64,000 nt of DNA from Nyssa sinensis (GCA_008638375.1 VIRR01000552.1:1-64000), one strand, 5' to 3'. Shown: positions 24,109 through 37,237, numbered from the stretch's first letter. Numbers and translations are program-made. Notes: generated by a model not told the origin, from the letters alone.

Positions 24109-27100
24109 GTTATGATGTGTGTGTATATGTATATATATATATATATATGTAAATTAAATTGTTGGTGTACATATGTGTGTACATATGAGTGTGTGTTTAA
24201 ATATGTAAATATATATATATATATGTATATATATATATGTATAGAACAGTGTGTGTATGTGGGTGTACCCGGTTGTGTGTGTGTGTGAGTTTGAGTGTGA
24301 TACACTCAAACAAGCAAGGGGAGGCATGGTGTGTGTAAGAGAGTTGTTGGAAGTGTGTGAGTGTGGTTTGCATGTATAGATGTGTATAAGTGAGTGAAGA
24401 GGGTGGAGGAGAACAGATCTGTCGTGGGATTTTAGAGAGAGAGAGAGAGAGAAGTGTAGAGAGAGAAAGTGAAAGGAAAGAGAGAGAGAGAGAGAGGTGT
24501 GTGCTCTGGTTTTTGAAAGAGAAGCAGAAAGAAGGAAGCTAAGGAGGCCAAAGGGGAGAACAGAGGCAAAGCAAGAGGAGAGGAGCACCATCACAGGGTT
24601 GGAAACCCATAACCGTAAGCTTTCTCTCTCTAGAAAATCTCTCAATTTTCCAACTTGTTTTGTAGCCTATTGCTTGGATTTAATTGTTGGAACTTATAGA
24701 GCATAAAATATGGAGAATTTAGGGACAAGAATCAACCAAAATGGTTGAGAAATGAGGGAGAAAAATGGATGTGCAGGTCACGGCCATGGGGGGGGAAATC
24801 TGATTTTTCATTGTGATTAAGAGCTTCAAAATGATGTTAAAGGGTTCCAAAAATGTTTTAGAATAGTTTGGGATTGAAAGGGGCATCAAAAACACCAAGA
24901 AAATCAAGTTTGAAAACTTGATTTTCCTGAAATTCCGGCGACGTCGCCGGAGAAGATGACCGGAGGTTGCCGGAACCCTACCGGAAAAACGGGGGGGGGA
25001 GATGATGACTGTACGGGTCCGGGTCGGGTCGGTTCGGGTCGGGTCGGGCTTGGGCTGACCCGGCCCTGCCACGTGTCACCCACTGGTTTTAAATTAAAAA
25101 CCAATTGGGGCGTTTGGTTACGGAGATAAGAAATTAAAAGCTTTTAAATTTAAAATAGGAACAGGGATATCCTATCCCTGTTCTGGATAAGCCCTGTTTG
25201 GTTAACCTAATTTAGAATAACAAATTAAACTAGTTTTAATTTGAACCTTTTGGAATTTGAACCTTTTGAATTTGAACCTTAACCTGAACTTTCAGAAATT
25301 ACGAATTGACCCCCCCAACTGTTAGAAATTACACTTTGACCCACCTGATTAAAATATTAATAAAATATTAATTAAATTAATTAATTAATTATTTAATTAA
25401 ATTAATTTAATTAATTAAATATTCAAATATATTCCGGAGTCCGAATGGGACAAGTCATTAGTGTATTTTGACTATCTCGGCCATTCTGAGACCAATGGTG
25501 AGGTCCGTTTTACGAGACGGGGTCCCGAAAAATAAAAGACATGTAGCAACGTGTAAAATTACCAAAATACCCCTGAATTGAAATACAATCAAATGAATTC
25601 CGAATTAGGTAAACAAATAGGGGAATTTTATTATCTCGAACATTCCGGACTCAACCGTGGAGTCCGATTTGTGAAAAGAGATCACGAAATGTAAGGACCC
25701 GTGTAAAGTGCAAAATGACTGTTTTACCCTTTTTGACCCAGATGCCCAAATTGAATTCTACGAAAGCCTAAACTTATTTTCTTCAACGTCCCGGATTCAA
25801 CAGTAGAGTTTAATTTAGCAAAGTAGAAGCTTATAAGATAAAGACGTAAAATTTGATGAATAGCGTAATTCAAGTGACGATTAAACTGAGTTTCATGTTA
25901 TGAATTTTAGGGACACGGAAAGGCAAAGAGAAGGTGACCTGACCTTCAGTGTTCTTACGGTGGTTTCACTTGACTACGAGTATACCTTTCCGGTTTGAGA
26001 TCGATTGCCAGGTACGATATATTGTGCTAAGTAAGAAATAGAATTGAGATTAGGAATACTTGCTTTGCTGCATTGATTGTTCACATGTTTGTCTGAGTGT
26101 TCACATGCTTATGTGCTACGTGCTATGTTGTTTAGTTGGATGATGATTATGGGTATATCGCATGTGTTAGTGTGGTGTGTGAATTATCTGCTTGAAGAAC
26201 TGTCGATGTTATGAATTGTACACTTGAAAGCATGTTTTATGTATGACTGAAATGCATCATTGGGATTGCATTATGACATGATGAGATTAGAGCATATTGG
26301 CATGGTGTGATTCCTTGGACATGGCGTGGGTAAGCACTTGGTGCTTTGCATTATGAGGGTGCAGATCCTGTGGTGAAAAACCCAAAATCGGCCATTAGGT
26401 ACTTGCGAGCCTGACGGATTCCGGACCGTGAAGTGAGACATAAGTGGCGGTACTCATGCCAGCGGAGAATGACCGTATCATGAGACATGGGTGGCATAGA
26501 GTTGCATGGGTGTGTCATGCATATTGCTCATATACTGTATACTGTCTATATACTGTCATCATGATATAGAATGCCATATAGAAATAACTGTACACTTGCA
26601 CATGCCACGACCTTAGTTTTGTTTCTTGCATTAGCATTATATTGTACCAGCATGTTGAGCTGACCCCTTTAGTGGGGCAAACATTTCAGATGATGTTCCA
26701 GCTGTGCGGGATATAGAGACGGTCTGATTGAGGGTTATATTGGGCCCGAGGGGCGCTTTTGATATTATGTAAGGGCATAAGCCCGAGACTGTATTTCATT
26801 TTGAATATTGTGAACCAACGGACCAGACTATATATATGTATCAGAACAGTGTACGGAATGTATGAGAATGTCATTATTATCTTTCATTTCTTTATTATTT
26901 TATTTCTTTTGTCTCGTTACTCACGCCTCGGGTTCGCCGGAATTTGGGGCGTGACATGGACACTCTATTTTGCTTCGTGAAATTCGTGTCCGACACATGT
27001 GTCAGACACAGAGATGCTCGGACATGCGAAAAAAGAGTGTCTAATTTTTTTGAATTTCGAACACGTTACGGACACATTGGGGATACATTTTGGACATGTT

Positions 27101-27496
27101 TTTTTAGAATTTTTAAATTTTTTTTGGGATTTTTAAAATTCTTTTTTCTCTTTTTCTCCTCTTCTTCTCTACTATTTTTTTTATACACACAAATATATAT
27201 AATAGTTAACAAATTTGTTTTAAAATTTGAATCATGAATGTTGATTATTAAATAAAATTCTTAAATTTTTATTCATTGACTTTTTTTATTTTGATACATT
27301 AATAATATTTACGTGATTTGTGTATTTTTATGCCAATTTTTACTGAAATAATATTAAATTTTTATTATATAGGCATATAAAAAATATAAAATATATATAT
27401 GCAATGTGTCCGTGTCCTACTTTTTAAAAAAATGTCGTATTCGTGTGTCTGTGTCGTGTCGTATTCGTGTTCCGTGTTCATATCCATGCTTTTTAG
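23975..27496. mobile_element. Short hAT-like element, split by a solo LTR
   Basis: Without the LTR inserted in it, this is about 550 bp. Its ends are inverted and related: CTATGAAGTATGGACAC at 23,975 and the complement of CTAAAAAGCATGGATATG at 27,496. The flanks are TAGTACGA (23,967-23,974) and TAGTATGA (27,497-27,504), a 7-of-8 match that fits the 8-bp target duplication of hAT transposons. The interior is rich in GTGTCCGACAC-type words and has no transposase frame, so it is non-autonomous. Only 15 bp of its left end precede the inserted LTR. Confidence 0.65.
23990..26956 (+). mobile_element. Solo LTR of Ty3/gypsy type, 2,967 bp
   Basis: Starts TGTAACAACCTG and ends GGGGCGTGACA, flanked by the perfect 5-bp duplication TGGAC (23,985-23,989 and 26,957-26,961). 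No internal coding region, primer site or second LTR is present, so it is a solo LTR, the normal product of recombination between the two LTRs. Its 3' half shares blocks with the LTRs of the complete element at 34,945-45,512, which identifies the group. It contains an (ATT)n and (TA)n-rich 5' part, CT/GA-rich tracts near 24,430-24,500, and a GGGTCGGGTC-type stretch at about 25,014-25,054. Confidence 0.9.
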
Positions 27497-27504
27497 TAGT
27501 ATGA

Positions 27505-27671
27505 GAAATTTCAAAGGGTTGCTTATCCTAAGACTACTATTCCACAAGCATGCTAATTGCAGGGTTCAAATGGGAAATGAAAGAGGCTGAAACTAGTTGG
27601 ACCACTATTGTCGAAGGGCTCTGTGTATGTATGACTCCTAAAATAGGGATGTCTCTATTTTTTACTATTAA
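27505..27671. other. Displaced TNL 3' flank segment
   Basis: Matches 20,905-21,030 and 1,950-2,050 (AAGCATGCTAATTGCAGGG, TTGGACCACTATTGT). It joins the sequence before 23,975 with that after 31,337 once the mobile elements are removed. Confidence 0.8.
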
Positions 27672-27734
27672 TGTAATAACCTCAAATTTTTTTTTTTTTT
27701 TTTAAATAATTTTGTTGGTTATTATTGTTATTAG

Positions 27735-27790
<56 letters not shown>

Positions 27791-30240
27791 GTTATTTAAT
27801 TCAATGGGACATGGGTGCATGAAATTTTTTTTTAATTTTATATTGGGTAAGTATGTATGCATGTTATGTGTATGCATGGGTGTATGTGAATATATATATA
27901 TATATATATATGTAGAGGTGACTAAATACAAGTATATGTGTGGCTGTACGTGGCCTGATGTGTGTGCATGAGAGGTGTAATATATAAATATATATAAATT
28001 ACCAAATGTCAACTTTGCATTTAATGCAAAGTTGCATTGGTGAAGGGAAAGGTGGCTTGAGCAGAGAAGAGGTCAGGGTAGTGGGCTGGCAGTAGGTGGT
28101 TGTGTGTGTAAGAGGATTTCAGGGTATGGGTGAGCAGACCAGTCGTGAGACTAGAGAGAGAGTGAGTGATATAGAGAGAGAAAGTGGAGAGAAAGTGAAG
28201 AGAGAGAGGCTGTTGGGTATTGTCCTCATGTATGTGTGTGTATATCCATTGGGGCTGAGGAACAGAGACAAGGCAAGGGGGAGAGAAGCACCATCACAGA
28301 GGTAAGAAACCATAGCCGTATGCTTCATCTCTCTAGAAAATTTCACATATATCCAATCTGTTTTTGCAGCATATTGTTTGATTTAAATTCATAGATCTTA
28401 TAGTGTATGAAAAATGTAATCGAAAGCAAGAAGAATGAGAGAAAATGGTTGAGAGACAGATGAGAAAGGTTGAGTTGCAGGTCACGGCTATGGGGGTTGG
28501 GCTTGATATTTTATGTTTTGAACTTGGTTTAAATGGTAGGAAACAAACACTAGTAGATGCAGAAAACCATTAGAGATGAATAGGGGCCAAAACAGTTAGG
28601 AAACAACCTTGAAATCATGAAGCCACAGTCGGTCGGAGCTACGGTCATCCTCGGATTTGTGGGTATTTGGTGAGCCAAATCAAAAACCAAGGTTGGGGAT
28701 GAAATCTACACGAAAAACCCTAGAGAACTGTGTTTTTAAAATGATGAAAAGTGGCCGAAAAAGTCTTCACTGTCGCCGGAGATGGCGACAGAAAATCGAG
28801 ATCCCCTGGCCGAAAGATCGGGGAAGACGATGGGGGGGAGTGGGCCTTTTGGGTTTAAAAGGCCTTGGGCCTGTTTTAAAAGTTTTTGTAGTTGGGCCTG
28901 TTTTGATCATTGGGCTTGGTTTTAATTTTAATTGAGTTTGGGCCTGTGTCATTTGAATCTTTGGGCCTGATTTGTAAATGGTCTTTGGGCCTCATGGGTT
29001 GAGCCCAATTGCTTGGGTTACAGAGAATTAAAAAAGAAAGAGAATAAGGAAAGAAATAAAAGGAAAAGGGGTTGGGGAGTCTCGAACCTGGAACCGCACG
29101 GAAGAGAGGGGCTCAACCGAACCATTGGACCACTGAGGTCCATGTAACCTAACGAACCGAAATATATATTTATTATACATAAATTATATTAAATTAATTA
29201 AATTTATTTAATTAAATTAAATGCCCTGAAATGGCCCGAAGCCCAATTGAGACAAGCCATATATGTTTTCTGACTATTGGACCTCCTAAGGCCAACGGTG
29301 AGGTCTTTAACATGAGACGAGGTTCCGAAAAATAAAAGACCCGTAGAACCCTTAAAAATTACCAAAATGTCCCTAAGTCAAAACACAGTCAAACGAAACC
29401 TGATTTGAGTAAACGAATAGTGAAATCTCATTATCTCGAACATTCCGGACTCAATGGTAGAGTCCGAATTATGAGAAGAGGTCTCGGGAAATGGGAAACA
29501 GTGAAAGTGTAAGAATGATCGTTTTGCCCTTTTCAACCCGGATGTCCAAATTAAATTCCCTAAAAGCCTAAAACTATTTTCTTCGACGTTCCGGACCCAA
29601 TGGTAGAATTTAGTCTAACAAAATAGAAACTTATAAATTAAAGACATAAAATTTGATGAGTAGCATCATTAAAGTGACAAATGGACTGAGTTGCATTTTG
29701 TGATTTTAGGAACACTGAAGGGAAAGGAGAAGACGGCCTGACCTTCTACTTTTTACTGTTAGTTCCATTACACTGCCAGCGCTACTTCTTAGGGTTGAGA
29801 CCAACCTGTCAGGTACGATATATTGTGCTAAGTAAGAAATAGAATTAAGCTTAGGAATAACTGCCATGTTAACTTGATGATTCACATGTTTGTTTTATTG
29901 CTTATATGCTTATGTATTCCCTGTTGCCTTTTGAAAGTTGGTGATGAATGTGAATCATGACTATATGTATATCGCATGTGTTAGCATAGTGTGTGGATTG
30001 TGTTTTTTTTTTTGAGAATTGTTGGGATTATGAAATATGTGACTTAAAACATGTGTTAAATGGACTATGCATGACATGTGACCTTGATGAAAGGATCTTC
30101 TGATTTGAATGTTATTGTGTAATACATCATTTAAAGCATACTTCGTGTGTGGATATGATGCTTTATTGAGATTACATTATGGTATGGTGGAATCAGAGCA
30201 TATTGGCATAGTATGATTCCTTGGACATGACATGACATGA

Positions 30241-30490
30241 TATTGCATTTGGTACCCGAACCAGCGGGAGCGATCCGCGAAGGGACATGGTATTGCATTT
30301 GGTACTTGAACCAGCGGGAGCGATCCGCGAAGGGACATGATGTTGCATTTGGTGCCTGAACCAGCGGGAGCGATCCGCGAAGGGACATGATGTTGCATTT
30401 GGTGCCGGAACCAGCGGGAGCGATCTGCGAAAGGACATGATATTGTGTTTGGTACCCGAACCAACGGGAGCGATCCGTGAAGGGACATTA
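30241..30490. repeat. 50-bp minisatellite, 5 copies, inside an LTR
   Basis: Five head-to-tail 50-bp units beginning TATTGCATTTGGTACC and containing CCAGCGGGAGCGATCCGCGA. Copies differ at a few positions, mostly C/T and A/G. Two related units are found in inverted orientation in the LTR at 45,598-49,715 (about 46,455-46,560). Confidence 0.95.
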
Positions 30491-30599
30491 CATTACATTA
30501 CATTGCATTACATTACATTACATGAGTTGACATGGACATGGCATAGACTTGACATGGTTGTGGCATAGAGTGGTGTGGGTGTTTCATGGGCATTGTCAC

Positions 30600-30875
30600 T
30601 ACATTGCATGGATAATATAGATGACATGTGGATTATTGCTATTACGTGGCATGGACAATTTGGAAAGCATGGAGATTATTATCACTACATTGCATGGGTC
30701 ATATGGATGGCATGTGGATTATTGCTATTAAGTGGCATGGACAATTTGGAAAGCATGGGGATTATTATTACTACATTGCATGGATAATATGGGTGGCATG
30801 TGGATTATTACTATTATGTGGCATGGACGATTTGGAAAGCATGTGGATTATTGTTATTATATTGCATGTAGAGAT
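30600..30875. repeat. About 110-bp tandem repeat inside an LTR
   Basis: Roughly two and a half units, each containing CATTGCATGG, GGCATGTGGATTATT, GTGGCATGGAC and TTTGGAAAGCATG in order. It follows the 50-bp minisatellite, so this stretch of the LTR is built almost entirely from tandem repeats. Confidence 0.85.
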
Positions 30876-31336
30876 GAATGTACACTTGCACATGCCACGC
30901 CTTAGATTATGTTAATAAGTTGATGACATGTAGATTATTGCTAGCACATTGTATGCATGACATTGAATGACATGTAGATATAACTGTACACTTGCACATG
31001 CCACGCCCTTAATTTTGTTTCTTGCATTAGCATTATATTGTACCAGCAGTTGAGCTGACCCATTCGTGGGACAAACATTTCAGATGATGCTCCCGGCACT
31101 TGAGACTTGAGGAAGTCTTGCAGAGTGGAGGAGATATGAACTTAGGAGGATATTTGGCCCGTTGGGGCATGTTTTGTGATGCACGGGCTTAAACCCGAAT
31201 GATGTATTTATGTGTATTGACAGAAGTGAATATAAGTTAAGTGAACTTGTTAGATTGTCCTTTATTTCTTTATTATTTTATTTTCCTCTTGCTTCGTCAG
31301 TCGCGCCTCGGGTTCGGTAGAATTCGGGGCGTGACA

Positions 31337-31422
31337 ATTAATGTATCGAAAGGAGTACGATCTGTGAATCATTGTACATAGGAAACTAAGATTTCCAAAA
31401 TGTATTTGGTGTTGATCAGTGT
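31337..31422. other. Displaced TNL 3' flank segment
   Basis: An 86-bp piece of TNL flank matching 21,040-21,115 (GAATCATTGTA, TGTATTTGGTGTTGA). It is trapped between two LTR insertions and continues at 49,907. Confidence 0.85.
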
Positions 31423-31533
31423 TGTAGAGATCCAAATTTTTGGAATAAAATTTTCATTTTTTTTTATGTGTATTTATTTATTCATTTAATTATTTGTTGT
31501 ATGAAAGGTATATTATACATGAGTGATGTGTTG

Positions 31534-31580
<47 letters not shown>

Positions 31581-34409
31581 TAATGTATGCATGTATTTAA
31601 ATGTATAATAGGATGTGTGTGTGTGGGTACAACCGTGTGTGTGTGATATAATATATATATATATATATATATATGAAAGCCAAAGGAAAAGAAAGAAAAT
31701 GAGGCAGTCGTCCCTTTTATTATGTAAACAACATGATATAGATATATACATGTATAAGAAAAGTCAAAACAAAGGGGCTGGGGAAAGGGAGAAACCGTGG
31801 GCACTGAAGGGGGGGCAGTGGTTACGGGTTTAGAGAGAGAGAGAGGAATAGGGGAAAAAGGGGAGGCATAAAGGAGGCTAGAAGAGAGAATAGGCCAATG
31901 CTCTCTCTCTCTCTCGCAAGCACCTCCGTTCCCAGATCTGTGACAACCGCAGCTCCGGCCCCTCCGCCACCCACGAACACACTGCCTCACATCATTAAAC
32001 CACCATTATCTCCAACAAATACTACACATCACACCACCAACAGACCAGATCTGAGACTACAAGCCTCAGTCGCACCGTCGAATGCTAGATCAATGACCGA
32101 ATGCCCAACCAGACGACTGTTGTTCCGATTAGATCGGCGAAACAATCTCCACACTACCGACGACACAGCCGAGATCTTGTCAAATTTCTTTTGAAACAAT
32201 TGATTGGAACTGAGAACAACCCGAGTCTTATTCTTTTAAAATGTCGGGTTCTTGTAATGGGTAGGGTTGTCTCAGTATTGTGCCGCTTGCTTCAAAGTCG
32301 TTCTCGGGTTTGGTTTTGATCGAAACGTGAACGATTACAAGCTATTAAGAGTTGAAGAATGGGTCATCGTCTTCATTTTCTTTGCAAGATGTTGATGGAG
32401 GGGTTGGGCAATGATGTGGACGAGCTCACAGGTGATTGGGTATTGTTGAGCTGAGGAGTTGGATTCATTTGTTATCGGCAACACTTGTTTTGATGGGGCT
32501 GGTTGATCGCCGGGACAGTGGCAGTAGCAGTGCTGGTGGTTGTGATGGTGATGGTGATGTTGTGGCAATAGCTGGTGCTTTTGAAGACAGGACAGAGGCT
32601 TTGCAAGGAGCTTGACGCTACTACTATAACCCAAACTGATATTAAGACTCTAAAATATGGTGGGGGTGTGAATCCAAAAAATCTAAATCATAACGTGAAG
32701 ACTGTTTCAATCAACCAATTTCAGGTAATTCTTGAAATGGGCTTCTATCCATACAATGATAAACTTGATGCGTTTTATTAAACCTCCAAACTTTGAAATG
32801 ATACATTTGATCATTTCCTATATACTATATGTTTGATAGTAAAGTACAGATTTAATTCAAGAATGAAGACAACAGTTATTGATTATAGGCTATTGAATAT
32901 TAACAAATTTCTGAGCTACAACCGACTTTTTGATCTTGATTTTGGGCCAAACTGAGTCGGGTCCGACCCGACCCCCCATTCAGATGGCTGCCCAACACTG
33001 TTACGTTATGGGTAAATTTTTAAATTTGAGTTTGGGAGGTGTTTGGTTGAAAAGGATAAGCTATCCAACGATTGGCTTGAAAGTGTTAAGTAAATGAAAA
33101 AAAATAGAAAAATAGAATTGTAAAATTTTATTTGGGCAGTGAATTGAACCTGTGACCCAGGGAAAAAGGGTGAGAAGCTTAGCCACTGTGCCACCAAGGC
33201 ACATGTGGCCTGTTTGGACTCAAATACTATATGTATTAACTACACCAATTAATTTAAATAAGTGGTTTAAATTAATAAATTTCAAATTAAATCCCGACAC
33301 ATAAATTAGTCGAATGAATAATGAAAACTTACTGTCTTGGACCTTCTGGGTTTAATGGTGAGGTCCGTGATGCGAGACGAGATCTCGAAAAAAATAAAAG
33401 ACTCGTAATGACATTAAAAATTATCAAAATGCCCCTGAGTTAAAATGCAGGCAAACGAACTCCGATTAAAGTAAATAGATAGCGGAATTTTATTATATCA
33501 ACCATTCTGGACTCAACCGTGGAGTCTAATTTGTGAAAAGATGTCTCGGGATGTAAGAACCCGTAAAAGTGCAAGATGACCATTTTACCCTTTTTAGCTC
33601 GGATGCCCAAATTGAATTCCACGAAAGCCTAAACCGACTTTCTCCGACGTACCGGACTCAATGATAAAGTTTAATTTAGCAAAATAGAAACTCATGAAAT
33701 AAAGACATAAAGTTTGATGAATAGCATAATTCAAGTAGCAAATGGACTGAGTTACATTTCATAAATTTTAGGGACACGGAAAGGCAAGTAGAAGGCGGTC
33801 TGAATTTCTACATTATCACCATTAGTTCAGCTACATAGCGAGCACGACTTCTTAGGGTTGAGACAAAACCCATCAGGTATGATATATTGTGCTAAGTAAG
33901 GAATATAATTAAGTTTAGGAATGATTTGCATGTTGATTGAATGGATCATATATTTATTTGTTTGATGTTAGAAAATCACATAAGGAATGTTGCTTTAAAA
34001 AGAAACCTTGAGTTGATTGTTTACATTGCTTATGTGTTTCTTGCTGCTCCATGGAGATATGATTTATTCTATGTGTTGGTGATGTACGTGATTTATGTTC
34101 TTGATGAGTTGTTAAGATGGTGAACACATGACTTGGGTATGTATTTACGTTGATTTTTGTATTGCATGCATTCATGTGGAAGAGGTTTTATAATTTGGAT
34201 GCTGTGATTGCTTTAAGTGGAATGCATTGTTTAAAAACATGCTCCATGTATGATAAATTTGCTTGTCTGAGATTGTATTATTGCATGATGGAATCAAGGC
34301 AAATCGGCATGGTATGATTCATTGAAAACATAGTGTGGGTTGGGCACTTGGTACTGTGCATACGTGGTTACTCATGATCGTCGGGGAAGGTCCGTAAAAT
34401 GAGACATAC

Positions 34410-34535
34410 ATGGTACTCAGCTTCCATCGGATGTGTTTAGAAAACGAGACATGGTACTCAGCTTCCATCGGATGTGTTTCAAAAATGAGACATTGTATTG
34501 GTACTCAGGTTCCATTCGATGTGTTTCGAAAATGA
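34410..34535. repeat. 41-bp tandem repeat inside an LTR, about 3 copies
   Basis: Units start at about 34,410, 34,451 and 34,500, each with GGTACTCAG, TTCCAT, CGATGTGTTT or CGGATGTGTTT, and GAGACAT. Related units occur inverted at about 46,555-46,690. Confidence 0.8.
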
Positions 34536-34944
34536 GACATGGAGTTGACATGGCATAGAGTTGACATGGCATGGAGTTGACATGGGTGTCGTGTAGAGTT
34601 ATATGGATATGTCACGCACATTTTCATTACATCGTATTAATGAATTCATGGATGTGGTATAGAAATTGCATGGATGCTTTATGGATAAAATCAGCACATG
34701 GCATGATGATTAGAAAGGCATGTAGAAATGAATGTACACTTGCACATACCACGCCTTAGATTATGTTAATGAGTTGGATGGCATATAGATTATTGCTAGT
34801 ACATTGTATGATGATATTGAATGACATGTAGATATAAATGTACACTTGCACATGCCACGCCCTTAATTTTGTTCCTTGCATTAGCATTATATTATACCAG
34901 CAGTTGAGCTGACCTATTCGTGGGACAACAGATTACAGATGACG

Positions 34945-37193
34945 TGTCACGCCCCGAATTTCCGACGAACCCGGGGCGCGAGTAACGAGACAGAAAGTAA
35001 AATAAATAAAAGGACAAAAGTAATTAGATTCACTAAACATGCGTCCATCATCATCCATACATCATATAACATCGAGTACGTTGTTCATCAGTCATTCGGG
35101 CTTAAGCCCTTACATAACAAAATACGAGTTCCACGAATCACAAATACATCACAAGCTTCACCCTATCAGGGCATCACCGAGTCTCTAGTGGCTGGAGGAT
35201 CCTCATCTGAAAATGTTGCCCACGAATGGGTCAGCACAACTGCTGGTATGATGAAATGCTAATGCCAGAAATAAAGCTAAGGCGTGGCATGTGCAAAGTG
35301 TACATTTATTTCTAAATGACATTCAAGCATCGCAGAAATATATATGAATGGTATGCATGACACACCCATGCACAACTCTATGCCACACCCATGTCTCATT
35401 TACGGGTACTCCCCGATGGCGCGAAGTACCAATGCAATGGCCGATTTTGGGTTTTTCACCACAGGATCTACACCCTCATAATGCAAAGCACCATGTGCTT
35501 ACCCACGCCATGTTCTCAAGGAATTCATCATATGCCAATATGCCAATGCAATCTCAATGAACATGAATCTCAATAATATAACATGCTCGGACAATAAGAA
35601 ATAAATCACTAGTCAGTTCCATATACATGCATATCTCATATGTTCGTACATCTTGATTCACGTTCTTCACTTTATTAACTTGCAAGTAACACATAACATG
35701 TGAACAACCAATTCCAAATAAACAGGTAAACACATTACAGATAAACACATACAGCATTCCAGTCATTCACAAATATTCCTAACTTAACTTCATTTCTAAC
35801 ACTAGCAAAACACCATACCTGATGGGTTGGTATCAACCCTAGAAGATCGTGCGCTATATGTAACTGAACCGACGGATGAAAATGTAGAGGATCAGATCGC
35901 CCTCTCCTGTCCTGTCAGTGTCCCTAAAAGTAGAAATTACAACTCAGTCCATTGTTGTTTGAATTTATGCTATTCATCAAATTTTATGTCTTTAAATTCA
36001 TAGGTTCCTATTCTGCTAAATTAAACTCTACCATTGGTTTTAGAACGTTTAAGAAAGTAAGTCTAGGTTTTCGTAGAACTCAATTCGGACACCGGGGTTC
36101 AAAAGGGCAAAACAATCATTTTGCACTTTATACGTGTCCTTACATTTTGTGACCTCTTTTCACAAATCGGACTCCACGGTTGAGTCCGAAATGTTCGAGA
36201 TAATAAAATTTCACTATTTGTTTACCTAATTCGGAGTTCGTCTGACAGTGTTTCAAGTTAGGGGCATTTTGGTAATTTTAAGGGTTACTACTGGTCTTTT
36301 ATTTTTTGAGACCCCGTCTCGTAAAACGGACCTCACCATTGGTCTCGGAATGGTCGAGATAGTCAAAATACACTAATGACTTGTCCCATTTGGACTCCGG
36401 GATGTTTTTGAATATTTAATTAATTAAATTAAATAATTAATTAATTAATTTAATTAATATTTTATTAATATTTTAATCAGGTGGGTCAAAGTGTAATTTC
36501 TAACAGTTGGGGGGTCAATTTGAAATTTCTGAAAGTTTCAGGGTTAAGGTTCAAATTCAAAAGGTTCAAATTCTATTTTTTTAATTTAAAACAATGGCTG
36601 ACACGTGGCAGGGTGGTTCGGCCCAAGCCCGACCCGGACCCGGACAGACCCCCTTCTCCCCCCATTTTTCCGGCGGAGCTCCGGTCACCCTCTCCGGCGC
36701 CGGTGACCGGAATTTCAGAAAAATCAAGCTTTTAAACTCGATTTTCATGGTGTTTCCGAAGCCCCTTTCAATCCCAAATCATTCTAAAACATTTTTGGAG
36801 CCTTTTAATACCGTTTTGAAGCTTCCAATCACGATGAAAAACCCAGATTTCCCCCCCACGGCCGTGACCTGCACATCCCCTTTTCTCCCTCATTTTTCAA
36901 CCGTTTTCTATCATTTTTGTTGCGTTTTAATCCTTACATTATGCTCTACAAGGTTCTACAATTTAAACCGATTGAAATGCTCTAAAACAAATCGAAACAG
37001 AAGCGACCCACTTACCAATTTTTCGGCCGTTTCTCTCTCTAGCCGTGCCCTCCTTCTTCCTCTTGCTCCGAGCTCGAGCCAAGTCTCAAACTATCCCTCA
37101 GAGCTCTATTTCTCTCCTTCTTTTCTGCTTCTTTCCTTCTCTTCTTTCCCACCCGAGACTACTCTCTTTTTCTCTTTATTTTCTCTCTTTCTA

Positions 37194-37237
<44 letters not shown>

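Larger units (their letters stand above)
27672..31336 (+). mobile_element. Solo LTR of Ty3/gypsy type, 3,665 bp
   Basis: Starts TGTAATAACCTC and ends GGGGCGTGACA, with the perfect 5-bp duplication ATTAA at 27,667-27,671 and 31,337-31,341. It shares the same ordered blocks as the other LTRs here: a poly-T start, an (ATT)n tract, a GA/CT-rich leader, a GATATATTGTGCTAAGTAAG word near 29,816, a minisatellite, the TGTACACTTGCACATGCC block (twice) and a GGGCTTAAACCC word near the 3' end. It is clearly diverged from the 23,990 LTR, so they are different subfamilies or of different age. Confidence 0.9.

Noticed and set aside
24154..24645. 163-codon minus-strand frame rich in Ser, Leu, His and Thr
   Set aside because: It is made of (TG)n, (TA)n and (GA)n microsatellites in a solo LTR; the similar frames at 31,490-31,990 and 52,229-52,840 have the same origin.
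30131..30488. Repetitive open frames with a repeated SRWF-containing peptide
   Set aside because: They are translations of the 50-bp minisatellite in two frames. Because 50 is not a multiple of 3, the frame rotates between units, which is not expected of a real repeat protein.
30241..30490. Regular 50-bp repeats resembling a CRISPR array
   Set aside because: The whole unit is conserved with no distinct spacers, and it lies in a plant LTR.
33128..33206. Possible tRNA gene
   Set aside because: Only a box-B-like word and a partial 3'-half resemblance are visible. No cloverleaf with an acceptor stem could be drawn, so it is reported only as a tRNA-like patch in the LTRs.
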